Shown here one piece after another: positions 43,550 to 54,012 of a DNA stretch of 64,000 nucleotides (the first letter of the stretch is position 1; every line of letters begins with the position of its first letter). A program made the translations under genes and the position numbers. The stretch is from Xaviernesmea oryzae (GTDB lineage: Bacteria; Pseudomonadota; Alphaproteobacteria; Rhizobiales; Rhizobiaceae): positions 1-64,000 of the forward strand of contig NZ_FOAM01000019.1 of the NCBI RefSeq assembly GCF_900109605.1, in the 5' to 3' direction. A model generated the notes under the pieces. It searched no databases. It was given only the letters and a program-made list of their open reading frames with translations, and was not told the origin of the DNA.

Positions 43550-44416
43550 ATGGCCGAAACACATCAAGCATCCGCCCGCCACGAGCCGTCGCAGAAGCGT
43601 GGTTTGAGCCTCTTGCGCCAGAACCTTTTGATCCAGAGCGGCGCGCTGCTTTTGGTCCTGATCTTCGTCGGCTCCATTGTCGTGCCGATCCTGTCGCCCT
43701 ATGCGGCCACCGACATGGTCGGGATGTCACTCAGTCCGCCTTCGGCGGAAACCCCTTTCGGCACGGACCTTCTCGGGCGCGACGTGATGACCCGAACCTT
43801 CGAGGCCACCCGCAGTTCGATGCTGGTCGCGCTCGGCGCCACGTTTCTGTCGATTGCTGTGGGAACGATCTGGGGTACGGTTGCGGGCTTCCGAGGCGGT
43901 CGCACGGACGCTTGGCTGATGCGGCTTCTCGATGTCCTGCAAGCCTTCCCACCACTCCTGCTCGCGATTGCGCTGGTTGCCGTACTGGGTAGCAGCACGG
44001 GTAACCTCATCCTCACCATGGGCGGCCTGTTCGTTCCGCAATTTGCCCGTGTTGCTCGCGCCTCCACCATGAGCCTGCGCCAGCGACAATTCGTACGCGC
44101 TGCCGAAGTGCTTGGCGTACCGGCATGGAGGAATGTTCTCACCCATATCCTGCCCAACATATCGACGCCGCTCATCATCGAGACGACCTCGACAATCACC
44201 GCCAGCCTTCTGACGGAATCCGCTTTGTCTTTTCTTGGCATGGGTATTCAGCCGCCGACCCCGACGTGGGGTGCGATGATCGCGGAATCGACATCGGTGA
44301 TGACGAACGCTCCTTGGCTGGTGCTCGCACCCGGCGCCGCGATCATGCTGGTTGTTTTGGGCTTCCTTCTGCTCGGCGACGGGCTTCGCGACAAGTTTGA
44401 TCCGAAAGCGAAATGA
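43550..44416 (+). CDS. Peptide-type ABC permease (DppC-like)
   Basis: 288-residue permease with the DppC/OppC features: one N-terminal helix, PFGTDLLGRDVMTRTFEATR, and EAA loop EVLGVPAWRNVLTHILPN. It overlaps the amidase start (ATGA). It pairs with the DppB-like subunit. Confidence 0.92.
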   Translation: MAETHQASARHEPSQKRGLSLLRQNLLIQSGALLLVLIFVGSIVVPILSPYAATDMVGMSLSPPSAETPFGTDLLGRDVMTRTFEATRSSMLVALGATFLSIAVGTIWGTVAGFRGGRTDAWLMRLLDVLQAFPPLLLAIALVAVLGSSTGNLILTMGGLFVPQFARVARASTMSLRQRQFVRAAEVLGVPAWRNVLTHILPNISTPLIIETTSTITASLLTESALSFLGMGIQPPTPTWGAMIAESTSVMTNAPWLVLAPGAAIMLVVLGFLLLGDGLRDKFDPKAK

Positions 44417-45846
44417 GAATGCAATACCATCAGAATATCGAATGGCAATCCGCCTGGGCGCTGCGAGCAAAAATCCAATCCGGCAAGCTCTCCTCGGAAG
44501 ATCTTACGCGCGCCCTGCTGGATCGTGTTCGGCGGCTGGACGGCCGGATAAACGCTTTCATCACCGTTGACGAGGACCAGGCGCTTGCCGAGGCGCGCGC
44601 CGTTGATGCAGATATAGCTGCCGGTCGTCCGCTGGGGCCGCTGGCCGGTGTGCCTGTAACGATTAAGGATCAGTATTTTACTCGTGGCCTGCGCACGACG
44701 GGCGGCTCGCGTCTTCTTCAGGACCACATCCCGGATCACGACAGTATCCATGTGTCACGCATCCGCGCCGCAGGCGGGGTGATCCTCGGCAAGACCAATA
44801 CGCCGGAGTTCGGCATGTACTGGCGCACTGCGGGCAATGTCGCGCCCGAGTGCCTTAACCCTTGGGACACCACACGCACGTCAGGCGGCTCCAGCGGCGG
44901 TGCAGCCGCCGCCCTTGCGATGGGTTTTGGGCCGTTGGCGCTTGGTAGCGATGCCGGTGGCTCGATCCGGCTCCCCTCGGCACAGTGCGGGGTTTTCGGG
45001 CTGCTTCCCAGCCGCGGGCGCGTGCCCCGTCACGGCGGGTTCGGCTCCACGATTTTCTTCTCGGCCATCGGCCCGATGACGCGCGATGTCCGTGATGCAG
45101 CGACACTTCTCTCGGTCATCGCGGGCCCGATGAAAGGTGACGTATTCTGCCGCACCGACGCGCCCCCGGACTATGTCGACGCTCTGGAGAATGGAATAGA
45201 TGGCGTGCGCATAGCCTGGTGGGACAATATCGCAGCGGCCGATTTCTCTGATCCGGACGTTGTATCCACCGTCCGCGCGGCAGGGCGGCAAGCCGAGAAA
45301 TTCGGTGCTGTCATGTCGGACATGGATATCGTCCTGGAAACCGAAGATGTCGATGAAGCTTGGCGCGTGCTCGACTTCGTCGATCGCCACGCCGATCTGG
45401 GCGAAGCCATCATGGCGGACCCGGAAAAAGCTGCCCTCCTGGCGCCTTATGCATCGAGCCGGTTCGAATGGGCGGCAACTGTCACAGCCACCGGCTATTC
45501 CCGTGCCGTGCGCAGGCGCGCGGAATTCATCCGCCATCTCGAGGAGGTCTTCGAGGAAACCGACCTCCTGATCTCTCCCACCATTGGCATCGTTTCTCCA
45601 GTCGTTGATCCAAACGACCTGACGCTGCGCATTCCCTCTCTCGTCTCCTACACCCTGCCAATCAGTTTCGCGGGCTACTGCGCCGCCAGCATCCATTGCG
45701 GATTCGTGCGTGGCATGCCGGTCGGGCTGCAGATCATTGGCCGCCCCAACGAAGAGGCGCTCGTGCTGCGCGCAAGCAGGCAGTTCGAGAAGGCACTGAA
45801 ACTGGGCAACCGTCACCCTGAATTCGAACTGGATCTCGCGTCATGA
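44413..45846 (+). CDS. Amidase (amidase-signature family)
   Basis: 477-residue amidase-signature enzyme. The Ser-cisSer-Lys triad is visible: Lys in VTIKDQYF, cis-Ser in GGSSGGAAAALA and nucleophile Ser in GSDAGGSIRLPS. It hydrolyses carbon-nitrogen amide bonds; the precise substrate is unknown. There is no signal peptide, so it acts on imported material. It sits between permease and ATPase genes of one importer and overlaps both neighbours, making a joint uptake-and-hydrolysis role likely. GatA itself is excluded by the missing gatB/gatC. Confidence 0.9.
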   Translation: MRMQYHQNIEWQSAWALRAKIQSGKLSSEDLTRALLDRVRRLDGRINAFITVDEDQALAEARAVDADIAAGRPLGPLAGVPVTIKDQYFTRGLRTTGGSRLLQDHIPDHDSIHVSRIRAAGGVILGKTNTPEFGMYWRTAGNVAPECLNPWDTTRTSGGSSGGAAAALAMGFGPLALGSDAGGSIRLPSAQCGVFGLLPSRGRVPRHGGFGSTIFFSAIGPMTRDVRDAATLLSVIAGPMKGDVFCRTDAPPDYVDALENGIDGVRIAWWDNIAAADFSDPDVVSTVRAAGRQAEKFGAVMSDMDIVLETEDVDEAWRVLDFVDRHADLGEAIMADPEKAALLAPYASSRFEWAATVTATGYSRAVRRRAEFIRHLEEVFEETDLLISPTIGIVSPVVDPNDLTLRIPSLVSYTLPISFAGYCAASIHCGFVRGMPVGLQIIGRPNEEALVLRASRQFEKALKLGNRHPEFELDLAS

Positions 45847-46850
45847 CAAGTGTTGTTCCGCTTCTTGAGGTCCGGAACCTTCGCACGAACTTTCCAACGA
45901 GAGATGGTTTGGCCCGCGCAGTCGATGGCGTCGACCTGACTATTCGTGAAGGGCGTATCCTCGGCGTGGTCGGCGAAAGCGGCTCCGGCAAGAGCGTTAC
46001 GGGTGCGTCAATCATGGGGCTCATCCAACGCCCTGGCTGGGTCGATCCCGACAGCCATATCCTGTTCAAGGGCAGGGATCTCGTCAAGCTAAGCGAAAAG
46101 GAATGGCGCGAAATCCGCGGCAACGAGATTGCCATGGTGTTCCAGGAGCCGATGACCTCGCTCAATCCGGTGTTCAGTGTCGGCGACCAGATCATCGAGA
46201 ATCTCCGGCTGCACCGACGCATCAGCAAGTCGGACGCCCGCGCCCGCGCAATTGAACTCATGACGATGGTCGGCATTCCTTCTCCGGAGACCCGCGTCGA
46301 CAGCTATCCGCACGAACTCTCTGGAGGGATGCGCCAGAGAATCGTCATCGCCATGGCCTTGACCTGCGATCCGAGCCTCCTGATCGCAGATGAGCCGACA
46401 ACCGCGCTGGATGTGACGATCCAGGCACAGATCCTTGACCTTGTCGTGCGCCTGAAAGACGAACTCGGCATGGGCGTGATGTTCATTACCCACGATCTGG
46501 GTGTCGTCGCTGAAATATGTGACGATGTTGCCGTCATGTATGGTGGAAAAATTGTCGAGAGCGGACCTGTCGCTAGCATCCTGGCCAATCCGCAGCATCC
46601 CTATACCCGCGGGCTACTCGCCTGCATCCCGCGGCTTAACACCGACCCAACGGTGCGTCTCAGCACGATTGCCGGGACGGTGCCAAGCCCCAAGGCTTGG
46701 CCTCAGGGGTGCCGTTTTGAAAACCGATGTCCCGTCGCGATGGCGAAGTGCAGCCGCGAGGCGCCGCCGAAGGTAGTTAGCCCGCAGGGCCATTTCTCCT
46801 GCTGGATCCCTGACCAGGGCACGATGCGAGAACAGGTGACTGATGACTGA
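45843..46850 (+). CDS. Peptide-type ABC ATPase (DppD-like)
   Basis: 335-residue ATPase with Walker A GESGSGKS, signature [15 protein letters not shown], Walker [13 protein letters not shown] and the C-terminal oligopeptide-transporter cap with its Cys-rich motif ([14 protein letters not shown]), which often binds an iron-sulfur cluster. It overlaps the amidase stop and the DppF-like start. Confidence 0.92.
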   Translation: MTSVVPLLEVRNLRTNFPTRDGLARAVDGVDLTIREGRILGVVGESGSGKSVTGASIMGLIQRPGWVDPDSHILFKGRDLVKLSEKEWREIRGNEIAMVFQEPMTSLNPVFSVGDQIIENLRLHRRISKSDARARAIELMTMVGIPSPETRVDSYPHELSGGMRQRIVIAMALTCDPSLLIADEPTTALDVTIQAQILDLVVRLKDELGMGVMFITHDLGVVAEICDDVAVMYGGKIVESGPVASILANPQHPYTRGLLACIPRLNTDPTVRLSTIAGTVPSPKAWPQGCRFENRCPVAMAKCSREAPPKVVSPQGHFSCWIPDQGTMREQVTDD

Positions 46851-47817
46851 CCCCATTTTGCAAGTTCGCGGCCTTACGAAACATTTCCCGGTTCGCTCGG
46901 GTCGGCATCGTATGGTGATTCAAGCCGTGGACAATGTCACTCTTGACATCCAGCAAGGCGAAACTCTTGGCCTCGTCGGTGAATCCGGTTGCGGCAAATC
47001 GACGATTGCCCAGCTTCTGGTCGGCTTACACGAGGCCACAGCTGGTCAAGTGACATTTAACGGCGAAGCGCTGCAAAGCATGCCGCGAAAGGAGCGCAAG
47101 CGCGTCCGCCGGCAGCTCCAGTATGTCTTTCAGGACCCGAACGACTCTCTTGATCCTCGTATGAAGGTTCGGGACATCATTGCCGAGGGGCTATGGGCCG
47201 ATGGGTCTATCGGACGCAAGGAGATTATAAAGCGCGTCGAGGAGGTTCTTGACCGTGTTGGCCTGCCCCGTGATGCCTTGGGCCGCTTTCCGCACGAGTT
47301 TTCGGGTGGCCAGCGTCAGCGTATCGGCATTGCCCGGGCGCTTGTAATGCGCCCGCAGATTATTGTCGCTGACGAACCGATCTCGGCTCTCGACGTGTCG
47401 GTGCAGGCGCAGATCCTGAACCTCTTAGGCGACCTGAAGCGCGAACTAGGACTGACCTACGTGTTCGTGGCACATAATCTCGCGGCGGTCGCTTATGTCA
47501 GCGACCGAATCGCGGTCATGTATCTTGGCAGGATCGTCGAGATCGGAACGACCCGGGAGATCATGAGCAGCGCGCGCCATCCCTATACGAAGGCGCTTCT
47601 GTCGGCGATACCGGAGCCGGAAATCGGCGCGGAGCGCCGTGAACGGATCACTCTTTCTGGAGACGTTCCGAGCCCGGTGAACCCACCATCGGGCTGCCGC
47701 TTCCGAACTCGGTGTCCGATCGCGACTGAACTCTGCGCAAACGAAGCGCCATCGCTCGCCGGGGAGATTGAGAGCGGGCCGGCTACGACCCATCTAGTCG
47801 CATGCCATTTCGCCTAA
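46843..47817 (+). CDS. Peptide-type ABC ATPase (DppF-like)
   Basis: 324-residue second ATPase with Walker A GESGCGKST, signature FSGGQRQRIGIARAL, Walker B IIVADEPISALD and the CRFRTRCPIATELC cap motif. It is the last gene of the six-gene cluster. No clear terminator follows, but the 29-bp repeat copy C lies 130 bp downstream. Confidence 0.92.
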   Translation: MTDPILQVRGLTKHFPVRSGRHRMVIQAVDNVTLDIQQGETLGLVGESGCGKSTIAQLLVGLHEATAGQVTFNGEALQSMPRKERKRVRRQLQYVFQDPNDSLDPRMKVRDIIAEGLWADGSIGRKEIIKRVEEVLDRVGLPRDALGRFPHEFSGGQRQRIGIARALVMRPQIIVADEPISALDVSVQAQILNLLGDLKRELGLTYVFVAHNLAAVAYVSDRIAVMYLGRIVEIGTTREIMSSARHPYTKALLSAIPEPEIGAERRERITLSGDVPSPVNPPSGCRFRTRCPIATELCANEAPSLAGEIESGPATTHLVACHFA

Positions 47818-47946
47818 GTGCTTCTCACCCCGTAAAAATGCTGCTCGTTACGAAACTTAGCAGTATGAATGTGATTGGCTTTTACCGCTTGAACTTGAGC
47901 GGCAAAGCTAGCTGATGCAAAGTGGGAGCATCTGGTGTTAAAGCAT

Positions 47947-47975
47947 GGTCGACGGTTCGTATCCTCTCAAGAGCA
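47947..47975 (+). repeat. 29-bp dispersed repeat, copy C
   Basis: Best representative of the repeat: core GGTCGACGGTTCGTATCC followed by TCTCAAGAGCA. It lies between the Dpp-like cluster and the second VapBC pair, at the right end of the two uptake clusters. Confidence 0.8.
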
Positions 47976-48007
47976 GGAATTGCACTAAAGGGTTCGTAAA
48001 TTCATTT

Positions 48008-48391
48008 CTAATGAGGAATATGCGGTGGGGGATAAAGCGCCGCGCCAACCTTCCGAGCGGCGGCCGCTAGGCGCTTATCCCTCGTCCACAAGCTGGATCG
48101 TCGGTCCAGGAGAGTTGACGTCAACAAATGTGCATCAGTATAGCCGATCCCCATGCTGAATATCGAATGGCGATCAATGACTGTCATCACCTCTGCATGG
48201 GTTGCAACTACTGCTTCACGCTGAGCTGTGAGAAACGCTAATACCGCATCCCGTTCTCGCAGACTACCCAAGGCCAACTCACCTACAACGAAAGGGTGGC
48301 AAAGTAGCTGATCATCTCCGATGATTTTGACTAGCTCCGGGTCTACCTGTCGGAAATGATCAATCCAGATTGAACTGTCGACAAGGATCAC
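48008..48391 (-). CDS. vapC: VapC-type PIN ribonuclease toxin
   Basis: 127-residue intact PIN-domain protein. The acidic active-site residues are in MILVDSSIWIDHF (Asp5), VVGELALG (Glu), GIGYTDAHLL (Asp) and LWTRDKRL (Asp). PIN toxins cut RNA and arrest growth when free. The start overlaps the VapB stop (ATGA). In contrast to the first vapC in the window, this one is full length. Confidence 0.9.
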   Translation of the reverse strand: MILVDSSIWIDHFRQVDPELVKIIGDDQLLCHPFVVGELALGSLRERDAVLAFLTAQREAVVATHAEVMTVIDRHSIFSMGIGYTDAHLLTSTLLDRRSSLWTRDKRLAAAARKVGAALYPPPHIPH

Positions 48392-48588
48392 TTCCCCACT
48401 TCGCTCCGGCGGCGAGGCGCTGCCTCAGCCTCAGGCATAGTGCCTCCAAGAGCGATTAGCCGCTTGCCAGACTCGACTCGCACCAAAGTCTCTAATGCTT
48501 GACGCACAAGAGCCGCCGTTTCCTTCGTGCCCGTTAGGGACTTCGCTCTTTCCATAAGGCTGTCGTCGAGATTGATGGTTGATCGCAT
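48388..48588 (-). CDS. vapB: VapB-family antitoxin
   Basis: 66-residue antitoxin from ATG 48588, 6 bases after GGAG. MRSTINLDDSLMERAKSLTGTKETAALVRQALETLV is the ribbon-helix-helix type (VapB/DUF2191-like) DNA-binding start, and the basic-acidic tail would block VapC. Upstream in-frame ATGs exist (48600 and beyond) but lack ribosome sites. Confidence 0.85.
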   Translation of the reverse strand: MRSTINLDDSLMERAKSLTGTKETAALVRQALETLVRVESGKRLIALGGTMPEAEAAPRRRSEVGK

Positions 48589-49356
48589 AACTAGCTCCAT
48601 AACGCTGATATGAAAATAGCACCAAATGGTGCAGAAATCTACGCGCATCAAGCCCGCTTTGTTATGCCTATTGCAGTCGCGGTTCGAAGCTCACCAAGAG
48701 CGAAAAATGCCGTCTCCGAAAACCCTATCGTTGAATTTCCGGCGATAGAGGGGAAGCTTCTCGGCTACCTATGGCTCTCGCTGACCCTTGAGCCCCAAGA
48801 CATTCGGTGATTGTGCGGACTGCGAAGACGGGGAGTGGGTGAGCGAGACGCAAAGTCAAAGCATCGAAGAAGAACGTCTAGATATGCCGTCACATGCTGT
48901 TGTCATGGGCGCCATCCTCATTGTCGCCTCCAGCGCTGTTCTCCTTCGTGCCGAGCGGCAGACCGGCTTACGTATATCGGCAGGTGGTGTGAGGGGAGGT
49001 CTGTCGTTGCTTTGCCCTTCCTCCGGACGCTTGACGCAGGCGCAGACACAAGTGGGCTTCGGCATCGCGTACGGCACCCGTACTTCATGGAGCACGCCGG
49101 CTGATTTGAGCCTTGCAGGGGCCTTTGGTGGTGGAGCATCACCAGGCCGCGGTGAACCCAGGATCTGCAAGGCTCTGCTCGAAGAACGGACGTCTGAAGC
49201 CTCTTGCACAGGTATGGTCATCGAATTTGCGATCACGGCCCGCCTTTCTAGGCTGACCGTTCTTCTATCCGCTCGGACAGCCTTCAACTGGCGTGACTTG
49301 GGTATTTGACACAGGATCGCTGCAAAAGCTGAGACCGAATGTCGAACAACAAATCA
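48589..49356. other. Long intergenic region, no recognisable gene
   Basis: 768 bp between the vapB start and the chemoreceptor stop. Open frames of up to about 170 codons occur on both strands but have biased, low-complexity products (Arg/Ser/Pro-rich) and no domain I recognise. The vapBC promoter lies near 48600-48640. The remainder is probably decayed sequence. Confidence 0.55.
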
Positions 49357-51642
49357 TCAGAACTCCTCCCAACCTTCGCTGACAGGCGCTGCATTGACTC
49401 CGGATTTTGCGGTGAAGGCGCGGGCAACCCGGTTGACCATGCTGCGCGCGGGGGAGGGGGCAGGATGACTGGTGCCGGCGGCTGCGGCCACGGGCTTGCG
49501 CTGCAGCGTTGTTGAAACCGCGTGACTGGCCGGACCGGCATTGACCGCCTGTGCGAATGTCGGCGCCCCGCTGCCCAGCTGGAAGTGCGAAACGAGATCC
49601 TTCAGGCGGGCGGCTTCGGTTGCCAGCGTCGAACCGGCTGCATTGGTTTCTTCGACCATTGCGGCGTTCTGCTGGGTCACCTGGTCCATCTGATTAACGG
49701 CGGTGTTAACCTCCGACAGGCCTACCGACTGTTCGCGTGCCGAGGTGGCGATCGCATCCATATGCTGGTTGATGGTGACGATGAAACCTTCGATCGTCTT
49801 CAGCGCATCGCCGGTCTGGCTGACGAGCTTGACGCCGCTTTGCACCTCACCGGATGAGTTCCGGATCAGCTCCTTGATCTCCTTGGCTGCCTGCGCGGAG
49901 CGCTGTGCCAACTCACGCACCTCCTGGGCAACAACGGCAAAGCCCTTCCCGGCCTCACCAGCCCGTGCAGCCTCCACCCCGGCATTGAGCGCCAGCAGAT
50001 TGGTCTGGAAGGCGATCTCATCGATGACACCGATGATCGAAGAGATCTGGTTGGATGACTGCTCGATTTTGCTCATGGCATCAACGGCGTCGGAGACCAC
50101 CGCGCCCGACAGGCGGGCGTTTTCGTTGGCTTGAACGGCAACGGCTCGCGCCTCTTCCGCCCGCTTGGACGAGTTGGAGACATTGGCTGTGATCTGGTCC
50201 AGCGCGGCGGCTGTTTGCTCGAGCGACGCGGCCTGTTGCTCGGTGCGCCGCGACAAATCATCGGCGCTGCGGCTGATTTCCCGCGATCCGCCGTCGATCG
50301 AGCTTGTTGCATCGGCAACCGAGGAGAGTGTCCGGCGTAGCTGGTCAACTGCTAGGTTGAAGTCGGCCCGCAGGCTCTCGAAATCGTCTGCAAACCGCTC
50401 CGTCAGCTGGAAGGAGAGATCGCCGGACGACAGGCGCTTCAGCCCATTGGCCAGCCCGCTGGTGGCCTGTGCCATGGCCGCGGTGCGGTCGCGGTCGGCA
50501 TCGATCGTGCGCTGGCGCTCCTTTTCCGAGGCGGATCGGTCCCGCTCAGCCTGTTGTTCCAGATCGCGGCTACGCAGCGCATTGTCCTTGAAAACCTGAA
50601 CGGCCCGTGCCATGGCGCCGACCTCGTCGGGTCGGTTTCCACCCTCGACAGTGGCGGCGAGATCGCCATTGGCAAGCTTGGTCATGGTCGAGGTGATGTT
50701 CCCGATCACCGAGGCGAGGGAACGTGCGAAGACGAAGAAGCCGATGAGCGAGAACAGGGATACGATCAGCGTGCCACCAATGCTGATCCACAGTGCCTCC
50801 TGTGCTTCCTGGATAACTTCCGTCACGTCGGACGCGATCTCAACCACGCCAATCGTGGCGCCAGAGAAATTCGTCAGCGGCCGTGCGTTGACGACATAAT
50901 ACCGCCCGGCCAAAGAAATTTCCGAGCGGACACTTTCCCCCTCGAGGACGGGTTGCAGGCTCTCGTCGGAAAGCAATGTGCCGTCGAAAGTGGAGGCCTG
51001 CTTGACCAGTTGACCGTCTACATTGACATGAACCGCAATTTCGCCGCCGATGTCCTTGGCAAGCCGGGCGAAGTAAGAATTCGTCAACGCCGTGCCCGCA
51101 TCGACGACGCCGACGACCGCGCCATCTCGCTTGACCGGCGCAGAGGCGAACATGCTGACCGCGTTGCGGCCAGGTTCGATGCCGGCGACCAGACGGCCTG
51201 TCTTGATGGCTTCGACCACTGTCTTGCGTCGGCTCGTCATGTCGTCGCCGAATTTGTCCGGCGTATGAATGCGGGCAACCGCCTCACCCTTGGCGTTGAC
51301 AACCGTGATAAGCGTGACACCTCCATCCTGAATGATCGACGGCATGGATGTGGCATACCGGTTGATAATGGCGTCGCGGCTGTTGGCTTCGATCAGCCCC
51401 GCCATGTCCGGTTCGCCTGCCAGCGCCACTGCCAGGGTCGCGGCCGTCTTGCGTTGTGCGGCCATGTCGGTCTCAACCAGTCCAAGATCCGCTGCAGCTT
51501 CGCGATCCAGCGTATCGGCGGTCGACTCCGACTGTCGGTACCAGGCAATGCTGCCAATTGCCGCTGCTGAAAACAGCACGGCAGCGAAGCCATAAGCAGT
51601 GATCTTTATCCAGAGTGGATGTCTGACAGTTGATTGAGCCAC
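49357..51642 (-). CDS. Methyl-accepting chemotaxis protein
   Basis: 761-residue membrane chemoreceptor. TM1 is at about 12-32, followed by a periplasmic Cache-type sensor (about 35-275), TM2 at about 280-305, HAMP at about 305-360, and a cytoplasmic MCP signalling domain with the hairpin tip [23 protein letters not shown]-type sequence. The C-terminus ends in GWEEF after a flexible linker, resembling the pentapeptide that tethers CheR/CheB. It adapts by methylation and reports to CheA. It stands alone, with no other che genes nearby. Confidence 0.93.
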   Translation of the reverse strand: MAQSTVRHPLWIKITAYGFAAVLFSAAAIGSIAWYRQSESTADTLDREAAADLGLVETDMAAQRKTAATLAVALAGEPDMAGLIEANSRDAIINRYATSMPSIIQDGGVTLITVVNAKGEAVARIHTPDKFGDDMTSRRKTVVEAIKTGRLVAGIEPGRNAVSMFASAPVKRDGAVVGVVDAGTALTNSYFARLAKDIGGEIAVHVNVDGQLVKQASTFDGTLLSDESLQPVLEGESVRSEISLAGRYYVVNARPLTNFSGATIGVVEIASDVTEVIQEAQEALWISIGGTLIVSLFSLIGFFVFARSLASVIGNITSTMTKLANGDLAATVEGGNRPDEVGAMARAVQVFKDNALRSRDLEQQAERDRSASEKERQRTIDADRDRTAAMAQATSGLANGLKRLSSGDLSFQLTERFADDFESLRADFNLAVDQLRRTLSSVADATSSIDGGSREISRSADDLSRRTEQQAASLEQTAAALDQITANVSNSSKRAEEARAVAVQANENARLSGAVVSDAVDAMSKIEQSSNQISSIIGVIDEIAFQTNLLALNAGVEAARAGEAGKGFAVVAQEVRELAQRSAQAAKEIKELIRNSSGEVQSGVKLVSQTGDALKTIEGFIVTINQHMDAIATSAREQSVGLSEVNTAVNQMDQVTQQNAAMVEETNAAGSTLATEAARLKDLVSHFQLGSGAPTFAQAVNAGPASHAVSTTLQRKPVAAAAGTSHPAPSPARSMVNRVARAFTAKSGVNAAPVSEGWEEF

Positions 51643-52254
51643 GGGATCCTCGAAGCATAAAATAATTTGTTGTATAGCTGACTCAAACAGCTAAAAATTG
51701 TGTTAAGTTGCCAAAAAAGGGAAAAGACTCGTCTTTTATTGGACCGTCTTGGCTCTGAAAGACGATAGTAATCAATTAATTAGATCTACATATTTTTGTT
51801 TTTTGAACATCAACCTGTGCGAGAATATATGGTCAATCTTTGCCTGGTCTGTCCACCTTCTCGCGGACGACAGGCAAGCCGCGTCGGGCTTGTCTCTCGG
51901 CGAGGGAAAAAGAGGATGTTCTGTTGTCGCCTGCCTCGGCAGCCAGACCGGTCTGCATAAGAATGTACGTGGGCTCTCTACGGCCTGGAGCCTGTCTTGT
52001 TGTGAGGGCGGTGCGGTGGCCGTTAACAGGCCGGGTCTCGTCGCTTGCAGCCTAGCGTCAGCGGCCCCGTGCCGTATCGGTCTTTTCGGCTGCTGCGGCC
52101 GTGGGCTCAAGGGGGGCCGTGAGACGAGGCCGGGCCTTTCGCGAAGTCGCCGAGCAATGGCGGCCAATGGTCGAGACAGCAATTCCTATGGCTGATAGAC
52201 ACCCGCGTGACGGGCGCCGAGCGCATTTCCACGTGATGGATCAAGCCAGATCTT
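51643..52254. other. Intergenic region, no recognisable gene
   Basis: 612 bp. The first 200 bp are AT-rich and must carry the chemoreceptor promoter; the rest is GC-rich with overlapping open frames on both strands that show no recognisable domain. Confidence 0.55.
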
Positions 52255-53232
52255 TTATGAATCCTTCGTTCGTCGTTCTGGTAGCACCGTATGTCTCATG
52301 ACGTTGAGGAACGCGGGCTGGTCTCGCGAAACGTTATGGATGTAGATCTCGTCGAACCCGCAGGATGAGCATTCTTCGATAATCTTCAGCAACTGATCCG
52401 ACCGCGTGATCAGCGGTATCACCTCGTCGATGTCACGCGATCGCACAGCCGCCGTCACCGCATCGAATTCGTCAGGTGTTTGCAGTTCCGCAAGGCAGGC
52501 AGGCGGCGCCGCAGCGTTTCGCCACTGCTCCCAAGCTGCGCTGCGCGCATCTTCTTCGTCTTCGGCCCAGGAAATCTGGAGCTGCAATGCCAGTGGCTTG
52601 TTTTTGCCGCTGAAAGCACGAAAACCTTCGACGATCTGCGCCAGTTCGTTAGGTGCTTTTCGGACTGTGATCAGACCGTCTGCCCATGAACCCATCCACG
52701 CGGCGCTTTTCAGCGTCAGTGCTGCGCCAAGCATTCGGGGCGGATTTAGGGGCAAGGACCAAAGCCGTGCGCGATCCGTCGAAAACCAGGGACGCTCTTC
52801 ACTAACCTCTTCGCCGCGCAGCAAGGACCGCATAATTTCTGTGCCGGCCAAAAGGCGTGCATTGCGTTCGCCTTTGTCAGGCCAAACCGAGCCCACGACA
52901 TGTTCGTTCAGCGCCTCACCGCTACCGACCGCGATCCAGCGCAGCCGGTCGGGAAACATTTCTGCTAGAGTGGCAATTAGATGTGCCAAGACTGCCGGAT
53001 GGTACCGCCAACCGCCGGGAATGGCCAGGCTGGCGAACGGAAGCGAGGTACAGGCCATCGCGGCTCCAAGCCAAGCCCAGTTGTTGCCGGCGTTTCCCTG
53101 GCGCCTGCTCCAAGGCGCGATGTGGTCGGACGTCATGATCGCCCGAAAGCCGGCGTCTTCCGCTGCACGGACGTAGTCCAGCAGTTCGCTCGGCGTGAAC
53201 TGCTCATGAGACGCGTGGTATCCGATGATCAT
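52255..53232 (-). CDS. LLM-class FMN-dependent oxidoreductase
   Basis: 325 residues from ATG 53232, preceded by AGGAGA. It is a luciferase-like TIM barrel: MIIGYHASHEQFTPSELLDYVRAAEDAGFRAIMTSDHI at the start and the WRYHPAVLAHLIATLAEMFPDRLRWIAVGSGEALNEHV block are typical of the TIGR03885-like (non-F420, FMN) group. The substrate is unknown. It is the last gene of a three-gene minus-strand operon, overlapping the upstream cyclotransferase-like gene. Confidence 0.88.
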   Translation of the reverse strand: MIIGYHASHEQFTPSELLDYVRAAEDAGFRAIMTSDHIAPWSRRQGNAGNNWAWLGAAMACTSLPFASLAIPGGWRYHPAVLAHLIATLAEMFPDRLRWIAVGSGEALNEHVVGSVWPDKGERNARLLAGTEIMRSLLRGEEVSEERPWFSTDRARLWSLPLNPPRMLGAALTLKSAAWMGSWADGLITVRKAPNELAQIVEGFRAFSGKNKPLALQLQISWAEDEEDARSAAWEQWRNAAAPPACLAELQTPDEFDAVTAAVRSRDIDEVIPLITRSDQLLKIIEECSSCGFDEIYIHNVSRDQPAFLNVMRHTVLPERRTKDS

Positions 53233-53654
53233 TCGGATCGTTCTCCTGATCGCTGCCATGGCGGAATGAACCGGCGGTCCTGATAGTCTGACAAGAAGCC
53301 GGTGTGCGTTGGCTGCAGCCAATTCTCGGCCTTCATGAAGCCAATGGCTGTCTCTCTGACGCCGCCATCTTTTGGTTCGATCAGCAAGGTAGACCGAAAA
53401 CTCCCCGGATCTCCGACATCTTCAAGCTCGTCGAGGATTCCGAGACGCTCCTCCTGCACCTCGTAAAGCTCGCCTTCGACCTGTCGTCCTTCGCCGGGCC
53501 TGTCCTGCATCATGGGGCCGAAGAAATCCTGAGCGATCACCATCGGATAAGGCTCGACTGTCCGATAAAGCCCGAGAAACCGCGCGCCAGTCAGGCCCTT
53601 TTCGTGAAGCGGAAACCCCTTTTTCAGGGTGCCATAGATGAAAACGAGCGGCAT
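53229..53654 (-). CDS. Gamma-glutamylcyclotransferase-family protein
   Basis: 141 residues from ATG 53654. The N-terminal FIYGTLKKGFPLHEKGL is the family's YGxLxxG substrate loop, and the acidic LDELEDVGDP contains the expected catalytic glutamate. Members release 5-oxoproline from gamma-glutamyl compounds, as in YtfP/GGCT/GGACT-like proteins; which one cannot be told. It overlaps the LLM oxidoreductase start. Confidence 0.85.
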   Translation of the reverse strand: MPLVFIYGTLKKGFPLHEKGLTGARFLGLYRTVEPYPMVIAQDFFGPMMQDRPGEGRQVEGELYEVQEERLGILDELEDVGDPGSFRSTLLIEPKDGGVRETAIGFMKAENWLQPTHTGFLSDYQDRRFIPPWQRSGERSE

Positions 53655-53656
53655 GG

Positions 53657-53881
53657 TCAGTCGATCGGGAAGGTGCCGACTACAGGCATTTTGGGCTTTA
53701 CGCCGGCGGTTTTCTGCTCGTCGAACCAGAGGCCGGCTGCCAGATCGTTCAAAGCGCGTATGACCTGCTGTCTTTTCCAGCCGGCCTGCTGCGCGCGATC
53801 GATGAGCGCTACGGCCTCCGCTTCGATCACGTCTTGGCATTCCTTGTCGTTGTCCTGCGGACGAGAATTGGGCTTGAACAT
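53657..53881 (-). CDS. Small hypothetical protein
   Basis: 74 residues from ATG 53881 (a GTG one codon upstream has a better spacing to AAGGAG). Acidic, helical, with the core VIEAEAVALIDRAQQAGWKRQQVIRALNDLA and no known domain recognised. It ends 2 bp before the cyclotransferase-like gene, so it is the first gene of that operon. Confidence 0.65.
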   Translation of the reverse strand: MFKPNSRPQDNDKECQDVIEAEAVALIDRAQQAGWKRQQVIRALNDLAAGLWFDEQKTAGVKPKMPVVGTFPID

Positions 53882-54012
53882 CACGTAGACAACTCCTTTG
53901 TCGCCCCGATGAACACCAAGCTGGAACGTTCTGTTCCTGTCGTTCGCGGGTTTACACCTGCCTAGTCCGGTATCGTACATCCCCGCCTGATGCGGATAGG
54001 ACGTTTTCAAGC

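Noticed and set aside
50554-51570. 338-codon plus-strand open frame over the chemoreceptor
   Set aside because: Antisense to HAMP and sensor regions of a clear methyl-accepting protein; no start signals.
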